Shown one piece after another: positions 44,588 to 51,062 of a stretch of DNA of 53,462 nt (positions are counted from its first letter, which is position 1; the number at the start of each line of letters is the position of its first letter). The position numbers and the translations under genes were made by a program. The notes under the pieces are model-generated. The model worked only from the letters and a program-made list of their open reading frames with translations. It was not told where the DNA came from and did no database searches. The stretch comes from Nakamurella silvestris. GTDB lineage: Bacteria; Actinomycetota; Actinomycetes; Mycobacteriales; Nakamurellaceae. The stretch spans positions 1 through 53,462 of the forward strand of contig QXCQ01000165.1 in NCBI GenBank assembly GCA_003576535.1. Direction: 5' to 3'.

Positions 44588-45643
44588 TCAGCCCGCGGTG
44601 ACGGTGAAGCTGAGCGGCAGTGCCCCGGCGTTCAGGCCGTTGGCCAGGGCGGTGGCCGAGTCCTCGGTGAACCCGCCGGTGATCGTGGTGGCCGCTGAGT
44701 CGATCTGCGCCTGCACGGACGGCGCCGACACCACGGACGAATCCAGCACGAAGGCCACCTGGGCCCCGACGTTCGACCCGGTGTACGCCGACCACTTGCT
44801 CAGTCCGGCGGCGTCCAGCAGCATCGTCACCGACCACTGGTCGGTCTGGGTGAGCTTCTCCGCCTTGGCCGACTCGATCTCGGTGCCCTCGATGATGGCC
44901 GAGTCCAGCAGGTACACCGTCGCGCCCTCGACGTCGCAGGTCAGCAGTTGGCGTTCGGGATCCGACGGGCCGATGTGGTCCTCGAGCTGATCGCAGCCGA
45001 TATCGGACAGGCTTCCGGCTACCGACTTCAGCCAGTCCGATGCTCCGGCACCCGACGGCTGCACCGGGATCTTCGCTCCGGTGCCCTCTCCGCCGGCTTT
45101 CGCCGACGGACCCAGGTTGATGACCGGCCGGAAGTTGAGCTGGCTGGAATCCAGGTTCGCCCTGATCCGGTCGGCCTGGGATGCGGGTCCGGTGACGGTG
45201 ACCTGGGTGGACCCACCGATGTCGACCGTGCTGCCAGGGATGTCGGCGAGGCGTTTCTCCAACACCGTCACCGACTGGGCGAGGAGGGTGGGACTTGCCT
45301 GCTCGACGGCGGTCAGCACGAAGGTGACGGATCCGCTGGTCGCTCCTGTGGTGGCCGAACCCGTGATGTCCGGCCCGGAGGTCGACGGTTCAGCCCCGGA
45401 GGTCGACGGGCCGGCAGTGACCGACGCCGCGGATTCCGGGGTCGTGAGGGGCAGACTTGAACCCGCCGTCGCCGAGACACCCGAGCCGGGATCATGCGAG
45501 GCAGCGGGGGTGTCGGGAGCCGTCGAGCCGGACTCCGCACTGCATCCGACCAACAGGCCGAAGGCAAGAGCGGAGGCGAGCGCAACGGAACGGACGGCAC
45601 CGGCCCGGGAAGGGCCGATGTCGCCGAGCCGAGTTGAAGTCAA
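44588..45643 (-). CDS. Lipoprotein carrying a SecD P1-like domain without the transport helices
   Basis: A 351-residue lipoprotein: signal peptide with lipobox LLVGC (Cys34), a Ser/Thr/Pro-rich linker (about 35-105), then a domain that reads like the periplasmic P1 part of SecD. The segment VTFVLTAVEQASPTLLAQSV followed by LEKRLADIPGSTVDIGGSTQ matches the base with its paired-helix ferredoxin-like fold. FVLDSSVVSAPSVQAQIDSA and ITGGFTEDSATALANGLNAG match the conserved SecD head-to-helix-2 region, ending AGALPLSFTV. The six membrane helices of SecD are absent. It may help late protein folding or export at the surface; that is inference. The TTG start lacks a strong ribosome site. Confidence 0.75.
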   Translation of the reverse strand: MTSTRLGDIGPSRAGAVRSVALASALAFGLLVGCSAESGSTAPDTPAASHDPGSGVSATAGSSLPLTTPESAASVTAGPSTSGAEPSTSGPDITGSATTGATSGSVTFVLTAVEQASPTLLAQSVTVLEKRLADIPGSTVDIGGSTQVTVTGPASQADRIRANLDSSQLNFRPVINLGPSAKAGGEGTGAKIPVQPSGAGASDWLKSVAGSLSDIGCDQLEDHIGPSDPERQLLTCDVEGATVYLLDSAIIEGTEIESAKAEKLTQTDQWSVTMLLDAAGLSKWSAYTGSNVGAQVAFVLDSSVVSAPSVQAQIDSAATTITGGFTEDSATALANGLNAGALPLSFTVTAG

Positions 45644-45647
45644 TCCG

Positions 45648-45851
45648 TCAACGAGCGCGCGAATACGAGCCGTACTCGTCTTCGTCCTCGTCCGGATCTA
45701 CCGAAGAATGTCCCGTCGGGTGTCGTTGTTGAGTAGTCCCCAACCCCGTGGACAATTCGCGTTGTAAGGCTGTGACGTCGATATCCGAGGTGCTGTACTT
45801 CAGCTCTCGGGCAACCTTCGTCTGCTTTGCCTTCTGACGGCCTCGCCCCAT
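45648..45851 (-). CDS. DUF3073 family protein
   Basis: A 67-residue protein starting MGRGRQKAKQTKVARELKYS, the unmistakable N-terminus of DUF3073 (Rv0810c in M. tuberculosis, also next to purM). The tail is acidic (DPDEDEDEYGSYSRAR). Function is unknown; the basic start and acidic tail suggest nucleic-acid or ribosome contact, but that is a guess. It precedes the SecD-like lipoprotein gene by 4 nt and may be co-transcribed. The 273-nt gap to the right (45852-46124) has a TTGACA hexamer on the minus strand without a clear -10, and no gene. Confidence 0.88.
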   Translation of the reverse strand: MGRGRQKAKQTKVARELKYSTSDIDVTALQRELSTGLGTTQQRHPTGHSSVDPDEDEDEYGSYSRAR

Positions 45852-46124
45852 CTGGCGGACCCCCTTGCGCTCAAGAAGCGGGGCGGCCGTTGAGCGGCCC
45901 CGGAGTTTGTGTCAATCGTGATGCCAACGATACAGGTTCGAATTGGGTACTCACACCCGCCTCCGCCCAACTCACCGGCAAATGTTGCAAACCTGTAGTG
46001 CTCGGCAGGTCGGCGAAGGGTCAACGGCCCGGACCCGGCCGTAGTTCCCGCTGATCGTGCCGGCGGATGCATCGGGTCGGGGATCCACGCCCGGAGCAGC
46101 GTCCGTGGCGGCGGAAGGCGGGGC

Positions 46125-47087
46125 CTAGAAGACCCCGGGGGCGAGTTCGGTGGTGCCGACGGGCCGGCCGCCGCCCTGGATGATCCCGGTCCCCAGCTCG
46201 TCCAGGATCGGGGCGTCCAGGCCGAGAAACCGCAGGCCGGCGACCAGGGCGGGCATCCGTGCGCGGTCCCCGCCGTCGGTGATCTTGACCGCGACGGTCC
46301 GCCCGTCGGGCAGGGCGGCGCAGTGCACACCCTCGGCCCCGCCCTTGACGAGCAGGCCGGGCAGCTCCGTCATCAGCCGGGTGTCCTCGCGGCCGGTTCC
46401 GCCCACCATCTCCGGATGGGCGCGCATCGCGTCGGCGACGGCGCGTGCGGCGGTGCCCGATTCGGCCGCGTTGATCCGGCCGAAGGCCTTCGCCAGGCCG
46501 GAAAGTGAGATCGCGTACAGCGGGGCGCCGCAGCCGTCGATCCCGGTCGCCGCGGGGGTCTCCTCGGCCAGGGTGGCCACCTGCTGGGCGACCGACTGCT
46601 GCAACGGGTGGCCGGGCTCCAGGTAGGTCTTCAGGTCCCAACCGGCGGCCAGACAGGCGGTGAGCATGCCCGCGTGCTTGCCTGAGCAGTTCATGTAGAC
46701 CTTGCGCTGGGCGCCGTCGGCGCGGATCACCGCGGTCCGGGCCTCCTCGTTCAGCGGGAGGTCCAGCGGGCAGCCCAGATCGTCCTCGGTCAGCCCGATC
46801 CGGTCGAGCATCGCCAGGACCCTCTCGACGTGCATGGGTTCGCCGGAGTGGGAGGCCGAGGACAGGGCGAGGTCGGCCCCGGTCAGGTCGGCCCCGGCCG
46901 CCAGCATCGCCAGGGCCTGGAAGGGTTTGTTGGAGGAACGCGGGAACACCGGGGCGCTGACGTCCCCGCGGGCGTGCAGCACGGTGCCGTCGGAGTCGGT
47001 GACCACCAGTGCGCCGTAGTGGCTGCCCTCGTGGAAGCCGGAGCGGATGACGCGGACGAGTTCGACGGGGGTGCTGGGTGTGCTCAC
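46125..47087 (-). CDS. L-asparaginase II family protein (asparaginase)
   Basis: A 320-residue protein of the Asparaginase_II (PF06089-type) family: ELVRVIRSGFHEGSHYGALV, VFPRSSNKPFQALAML, LALSSASHSGEPMHVERV, CSGKHAGMLTACLAAGW and GIDGCGAPLYAISL. Members hydrolyse asparagine or act on related amides. TAGGAT at 47100-47095 lies 7 nt before GTG 47087, so I take this as a leaderless start; ATG 47096 is three codons upstream but overlaps the -10. A family C palindrome lies 42 nt upstream of the start. Confidence 0.88.
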   Translation of the reverse strand: MSTPSTPVELVRVIRSGFHEGSHYGALVVTDSDGTVLHARGDVSAPVFPRSSNKPFQALAMLAAGADLTGADLALSSASHSGEPMHVERVLAMLDRIGLTEDDLGCPLDLPLNEEARTAVIRADGAQRKVYMNCSGKHAGMLTACLAAGWDLKTYLEPGHPLQQSVAQQVATLAEETPAATGIDGCGAPLYAISLSGLAKAFGRINAAESGTAARAVADAMRAHPEMVGGTGREDTRLMTELPGLLVKGGAEGVHCAALPDGRTVAVKITDGGDRARMPALVAGLRFLGLDAPILDELGTGIIQGGGRPVGTTELAPGVF

Positions 47088-47094
47088 CCCCGTC

Positions 47095-47100
47095 ATCCTA
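47095..47100 (-). promoter_or_regulatory. -10 element of the asparaginase gene
   Basis: On the minus strand TAGGAT is followed by 7 nt and GTG 47087, the leaderless geometry seen at three other genes in the window. Confidence 0.4.
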
Positions 47101-47128
47101 GGCGCGCCCCCTGTCGTGGCCCCGGCTT

Positions 47129-47181
47129 CACGATTCGGGACCTGAGTGGCTGAAATATCGCCACTGAGGTCCCGAATCGTG
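47129..47181. repeat. Long palindrome, family C, copy 1
   Basis: 22-nt arms (47129-47150 and 47160-47181; outer part CACGATTCGGGACCT) with one mismatch and a 9-nt loop (TGAAATATC). The mismatch is G opposite G. It lies between two gene starts (asparaginase and RelA/SpoT-S1). Confidence 0.93.
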
Positions 47182-47322
47182 CATCGGGCGCGTCGCTGGC
47201 GGTGGGAGTCGACCTCGCCTATCGTCTGCCGTACCTGGGGGAAGGGGCGCGACGATGATCGCAGCAGGGTGGCACAAGGGTGGGCGAGAGCTATCGCCGG
47301 TCCGTCGGAGGGTCCGTGCGGC

Positions 47323-48345
47323 ATGGATCGGTGGGGCGGGGTGGCGGCCGTGAGTGATCTGACTTCGAGAGTGGAGGAGCTGTACGCCGCCCGGGCGGGT
47401 ATCTGGGAGCGTGCCAAACACACGGCGTGCGAAGCGCTGCGCGATATCGCCGTAGCTGCCCTCGCGAGCGGCGGGCGAACCGTGGACACGAAGAGGATCT
47501 CCATCGACCCGGGCCGGGTCAAGGACAAGTCCCGGTTCGAGCAGAAACTCAGAAGGAAGGTCGCCGGGGCGGAGGACCTGCCGGATCTGGCCGCCTACGA
47601 ATCCGAGATCACCGACGTTGTCGGCGTCAGTGTCATCTGCAAGACCCGCAGTGACGTCGAGCTGTTCGTCAGCAGTCTCAAAGACTCCAACGGAGCGGGA
47701 TCCCTGCGGATCAAGGACGAGAGCGACTGGCGAGAGAAGGTCAAACCCTCCGGATATCGGGCCTACCACGCCCTCCTGGACGTCTCGGTTCCCGGCGCAA
47801 GCCACGAAACGGTCGTCGTCGAGGTTCAGGTCAAGACGATGCTGGAGAAGTCCTGGGGAGAGCTCACCCACGAGACGCTCTACCAGACCGGGGTCCTGCG
47901 GTCCGATGCCTTTCACGACCAGGTGGGGCGCGCGATGGCGGACATGCTCGACGCCGTCGACCGGCTCGCCGACAGCCTCGCTCAAGCCTTCGATCGGAAG
48001 ACGATCGGGCCGGCCGACACGGATTCCGGTGGTGTGGCAGCCGGAGACGAGGCCGCGCGGGAGGTTGCAGCTGAATCGGGGATATCGCTGGCACTGAGTG
48101 CGACGGCCCACACCCATGTCGAGACCGTTGACGTGGTGTATTCGTCGCAGAACTACGCGTTGGCCACCTTCGGCGACCGTCGTGGGCTGATCCCGGCGAG
48201 CCGGATCCGCTCCCTGCTGGGTGTCACCGAACTCATCGATGTCGACGAGTACCTGCAGAAGGGGGACCGTCTCACTGCGGAGGTGGTCGAGGACAAGAAC
48301 GGCCTGTACCTCTACCCGACCGTGCGCGAGGAGCTGCGGCAGTAG
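47323..48345 (+). CDS. RelA/SpoT-type nucleotidyltransferase domain fused to a C-terminal S1-like domain
   Basis: A 340-residue protein. The RelA/SpoT synthetase core (about 45-215) is visible: basic motif GRVKDKSRFEQKLRRK (residues 64-79), Asp98 in ITDVVGVSVI, GYRAYH (144-149) and VVEVQVKTMLEKSWGELTHE with Glu167 and His183. The usual Arg after DxxGV is Ser103. There is no HD hydrolase, TGS or ACT domain. The last 75 residues (ALATFGDRRGLIPASRIRSL...GDRLTAEVVED) look like an S1 RNA-binding fold. It could make (p)ppGpp or modify RNA with pyrophosphate as toxSAS enzymes do; this is inference. ATG 47323 has GGAGGG 10 nt upstream; GTG 47350 is an alternative. Family C palindromes flank it on both sides. 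Confidence 0.8.
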   Translation: MDRWGGVAAVSDLTSRVEELYAARAGIWERAKHTACEALRDIAVAALASGGRTVDTKRISIDPGRVKDKSRFEQKLRRKVAGAEDLPDLAAYESEITDVVGVSVICKTRSDVELFVSSLKDSNGAGSLRIKDESDWREKVKPSGYRAYHALLDVSVPGASHETVVVEVQVKTMLEKSWGELTHETLYQTGVLRSDAFHDQVGRAMADMLDAVDRLADSLAQAFDRKTIGPADTDSGGVAAGDEAAREVAAESGISLALSATAHTHVETVDVVYSSQNYALATFGDRRGLIPASRIRSLLGVTELIDVDEYLQKGDRLTAEVVEDKNGLYLYPTVREELRQ

Positions 48346-48348
48346 CGA

Positions 48349-48405
48349 TTCACGATTCGGGTTCCAGATGGTCGAAATCGGACCATCTAGAACCCGAATC
48401 GTGAA
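48349..48405. repeat. Long palindrome, family C variant
   Basis: 25-nt arms (48349-48373 and 48381-48405) with one mismatch and loop GAAATCG. The outer 13 nt (TTCACGATTCGGG) are shared with the other family C copies, while the inner part (TTCCAGATGGTC) is different and matched in the other arm. It begins 4 nt after the RelA/SpoT-S1 stop. Confidence 0.93.
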
Positions 48406-48413
48406 GCCGCGCG

Positions 48414-48478
48414 ACGATTCGGGACCTCAGTGGCTGAAATACCGCCACTCAGGTCCCGAATCGTGAATCGGCCGGGAC
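48414..48478. repeat. Family C palindrome, copy 2, and left 65-nt direct repeat
   Basis: 21-nt arms (48414-48434 and 48444-48464) with a single C/C mismatch and loop TGAAATACC. The 65 nt 48414-48478 (palindrome plus GAATCGGCCGGGAC) are identical to 50383-50447. The segment between the two repeats contains exactly the HIT, HTH and nucleotidyltransferase genes. Confidence 0.95.
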
Positions 48479-48490
48479 GCTGGCCGACAC

Positions 48491-48904
48491 TCAAGGCAGT
48501 TCGAAGGCCGCCGAATACCTGTCGATGATTTCGGTCCGCTCAGCGGTGCCCAACCGAACTCGAGGCCGCGGGTCGTTCCACGGCGACTGGGCGGAGTTGG
48601 GGTCGGTTTTCGGATGTCGCGGAATCAGATGCGCATGGACGTGCGGCTCCTGGTTGCCCAGGACGGCCAGGTTGATCCGCTCGGCCCCGGTCACGGCTCG
48701 TGCGACCCGCATAGCGTGTCGGACCTCTTGAAAGTACGTAGCGGCGAGGACGTCCGGTACGTCTTCGATGTTGTCGAAGTGCTGGTGGAGGCTGACCAGA
48801 AGGCGCCCGGGGAATCTTCCGTCGTCGTAGAGACCAACGCTGGACGTTTCCAGTTCGACGATCGGCAGCCAGAGCGCGAAGCCACATTCCGCGCAGCTGG
48901 ACAC
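48491..48904 (-). CDS. HIT-family nucleotide hydrolase/transferase
   Basis: A 137-residue protein with the HIT motif HVHAHLIPRH near residue 100 and a CxxC pair at the N-terminus (SSCAECGF), the common HIT layout. HIT enzymes act on nucleoside phosphates such as AMP-lysine or dinucleoside polyphosphates. GTG 48904 is preferred because GAGGCGG stands 7 nt upstream and it places the CxxC next to the start. ATG 48952 is an in-frame alternative that would overlap the HTH gene by 17 nt. Last gene of the nucleotidyltransferase-HTH-HIT operon. Confidence 0.82.
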   Translation of the reverse strand: MSSCAECGFALWLPIVELETSSVGLYDDGRFPGRLLVSLHQHFDNIEDVPDVLAATYFQEVRHAMRVARAVTGAERINLAVLGNQEPHVHAHLIPRHPKTDPNSAQSPWNDPRPRVRLGTAERTEIIDRYSAAFELP

Positions 48905-48935
48905 GGTGTTACCGCCTCGTTGGCCTGCGGTGAAA

Positions 48936-49148
48936 TCAGTGAGCGACGACATCGAAGGTGATCCCGAGGCCCTGGGCGAGATCGAGCGCGACATCCAGGT
49001 CCCAACGTTCGCTCCGGAGCAGACCTTCAGCCGTTGCGGTGTTCACCGACAAGGCCTTCGCCACCTCGTCGACCGACACTTCGCGATCCTCGACCTTGGC
49101 AAGCAGGACCCTTCGGATCTCAGATCCCAGGGCAGTTCGAGTGCTCAC
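48936..49148 (-). CDS. Small helix-turn-helix protein (antitoxin-like)
   Basis: A 70-residue protein with a helix-turn-helix at about 23-50 (VSVDEVAKALSVNTATAEGL) and little else. Size and fold recall Xre-type antitoxins or autoregulators. The GTG start is well supported by AAGGAGA 7 nt upstream. It lies 77 nt after the nucleotidyltransferase gene and just before or overlapping the HIT gene. It may regulate the operon. No partner toxin is proven. Confidence 0.75.
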   Translation of the reverse strand: MSTRTALGSEIRRVLLAKVEDREVSVDEVAKALSVNTATAEGLLRSERWDLDVALDLAQGLGITFDVVAH

Positions 49149-49225
49149 GAGCCCGTCTCCTTCGTATCTGTGGGTATTTCCTGATGCTACTCAAGCACTT
49201 GCCACTGACAGAGTGGCCGAAAGGG

Positions 49226-50269
49226 TCAAAAGACCAGGTACTCCCTGCTGCGCACGGCCAGCTCGTTCCACTCGAAAAAGATGATGTTCAGCTGGCGCTG
49301 CAGGTCCTTCGCCAACTCCTTCGCGTCGTTGAACTCCTGCGCAGAGGCGCGTTCCGTCCATGTGGTTTCCGACAGCCGCTCCCGCCAGGCGCTGTTGCCG
49401 CTCAGAGCCAGGAAACGATCGACGATCGTGATCACGGCGGCCATCGCATCCCGAACGAGCCTCGGAGCTTGGGTATGACCAGCGAGAAGTCGAGCGAGCG
49501 GCGGCATGGTGAACTGTTCGAGGAGACTGTCGGCATCAGCTCGCGGTCCTTCGTGCATGCCGCAACGAAGCAGGGACATGACGGTGCCGGCGAACAGGAT
49601 CTTCCTCGAGATGATGAGTTTGAGGTACCGGAGGATCGACTTCTCGTCGTTCGATCCCAGGGCCTTCGCCTGGTAGTCGACCGTGATCGTCCTCCAGTAC
49701 CGGATCACGTCGTTCAGCAGGAAGCGGGGCGGCTGACCCTCCTTCGGCGGGGCCACGGAGAGATAGCGATTGATCGCCGCGAGGACGGCCGCCTTGTGCA
49801 CATCGGGGTTCATCAGGCTGACAGACTCCTCAAGCAGGAGCATCCGTCGGGTGAGCGAATGGTTGGTGTCTTCCTGCAAGCCGATCGTCTCGATGAGGTC
49901 GAAGGCCCCGACTGCTCGGCCGAAGAGCCCGGAGACGCCGGGCTTGGGAACCTCCCTGTCCGTGCGGCCCTCGCCGATCGTGAACTCTTTTCGCAGTTCG
50001 TCCGCGGCACGGAGGAGCTCCCGCACTCGCATCAGGTCAGGCGGCAGGTCTTTGACCAGCACCAAATAGTCGAAATCGCTTTCCTGGGTCATCTCCCGCC
50101 GCGCCAGGGAACCGAAAGCCACCACGTCCAGCGCGTCGTTTCCGCTCACAGTCAGCCTGCGTCGTGCCAGGTCGATGCGCTCTTCGGACAGTTGATAGCT
50201 GTCATCCACGTGAAGGAACGGCCGGCCTGCGCCGAGGTCGTCCAAGGCGGCGCGTAGAGCTGAGTGCAT
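49226..50269 (-). CDS. Pol-beta-superfamily nucleotidyltransferase
   Basis: A 347-residue protein. VVAFGSLARREMTQESDFDY (Gly53-Ser54, Asp65, Asp67) is the active-site pattern of the DNA polymerase beta nucleotidyltransferase fold, in the form seen in GlnD/DUF294-like proteins. The rest is helical with no membrane segment. Related folds occur as AMP-transferring toxin neutralisers, antibiotic adenylyltransferases and regulators of metabolism, so the substrate is open. It is the first gene of the operon with the HTH and HIT genes and sits just inside the right-hand 65-nt direct repeat. Confidence 0.78.
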   Translation of the reverse strand: MHSALRAALDDLGAGRPFLHVDDSYQLSEERIDLARRRLTVSGNDALDVVAFGSLARREMTQESDFDYLVLVKDLPPDLMRVRELLRAADELRKEFTIGEGRTDREVPKPGVSGLFGRAVGAFDLIETIGLQEDTNHSLTRRMLLLEESVSLMNPDVHKAAVLAAINRYLSVAPPKEGQPPRFLLNDVIRYWRTITVDYQAKALGSNDEKSILRYLKLIISRKILFAGTVMSLLRCGMHEGPRADADSLLEQFTMPPLARLLAGHTQAPRLVRDAMAAVITIVDRFLALSGNSAWRERLSETTWTERASAQEFNDAKELAKDLQRQLNIIFFEWNELAVRSREYLVF

Positions 50270-50379
50270 CGGATTCCCGCCCCTTGATCCGCCTGGCGAC
50301 TCGTCTGTGAGTCGATCGGATTGTGACAGGCGTCACCCCAAAGGTGCAAGCAACGGTGGACCGACACGCACCGCCCCGG

Positions 50380-50447
50380 TTCACGATTCGGGACCTCAGT
50401 GGCTGAAATACCGCCACTCAGGTCCCGAATCGTGAATCGGCCGGGAC
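50380..50447. repeat. Family C palindrome, copy 3, and right 65-nt direct repeat
   Basis: 24-nt arms (50380-50403 and 50413-50436) with one C/C mismatch and loop TGAAATACC. 50383-50447 is identical to 48414-48478. It ends 1 nt before the stop of the BKACE-like gene and lies 111 nt upstream of the nucleotidyltransferase start. Confidence 0.95.
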
Positions 50448-51062
50448 TCAGATGCCGAGGAACTCCCGCGCCTGCTCGACGGTCATCGGCAGGCGGCCGG
50501 CCAGCCGGGCGATTCCCGCAGCTCGGGCCACAAGTCCGGCATCGTCACGTGGGCCCGCCGATCCGGCGACCAGCGGGGTGTGGCTGCTGCCGACCCGCAG
50601 GTGGTACCCGGCCGCGATGGCGGCCAGCTGTGCGGGCATCCCGGCCTCTCCGTCGCCGGCGACGGTCAGCGGGGCCTCGAACCGGGTGGCCAGCACCCCC
50701 GTCTGCAGGACGACCTGGGTCGGGGTCATGGTGCCGTCGAAACGTAGTTCGAACCACTGGGCGCTGGAGTCCAGGTCCACCCCGGCGGCGATGAAGGTCT
50801 GCGCGCTGAAGGTGATCGACCCCTGGTTCACCGGCTCCGGGGCCGCCCCGAACCCGTCGGCGGTGCTGTCCTTTGCCGAGGAGGTGACGATCAGGGAGGT
50901 GTGCTCGCGGATCGAGGCCACGACGTGGTCGAGGTCGGACACGTCAGGGCCGAGGTGGATGCGTGCGGCCCCCACCCGTTCGGCGTCGATGGCCGCGCGG
51001 AGCAACTCGGGCAGCGGCAGCGCGGTCGGGGCCAGGGTGATCAGGACGGGGTTGTCAGACAT
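50448..51062 (-). CDS. Short, degenerate BKACE (DUF849)-like TIM-barrel protein
   Basis: A 204-residue protein. PLPELLRAAIDAERVGAARIHL aligns with the N-terminal part of beta-keto acid cleavage enzymes, and GYHLRVGSSHTPLV near residue 155 with their GxHxRVGxEDN loop. Functional BKACE enzymes are about 270-310 residues and bind zinc through a HxH pair after strand 2; here the corresponding IHLGPD keeps one His. It is therefore short and probably altered or inactive as a BKACE. The ATG overlaps the stop of the threonine dehydratase-like gene by 8 nt, so the two are coupled and may share a pathway. Confidence 0.65.
   Translation of the reverse strand: MSDNPVLITLAPTALPLPELLRAAIDAERVGAARIHLGPDVSDLDHVVASIREHTSLIVTSSAKDSTADGFGAAPEPVNQGSITFSAQTFIAAGVDLDSSAQWFELRFDGTMTPTQVVLQTGVLATRFEAPLTVAGDGEAGMPAQLAAIAAGYHLRVGSSHTPLVAGSAGPRDDAGLVARAAGIARLAGRLPMTVEQAREFLGI

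Noticed and set aside
45930-45950. GGTTCGAATT resembling a tRNA T-loop
   Set aside because: The flanking five bases on each side do not pair, and no acceptor stem, D-arm or anticodon arm can be built around it on either strand.
45648-50269. Whole 45.6-50.3 kb stretch as a prophage or integrative element
   Set aside because: No integrase, structural phage gene, tRNA target or att-like short repeats were seen; DUF3073 and asparaginase are ordinary chromosomal genes.
47129-50447. Family C repeats as a CRISPR array
   Set aside because: The copies are 33 to nearly 2000 nt apart with genes between them, and no regular spacers exist. No cas genes are present.
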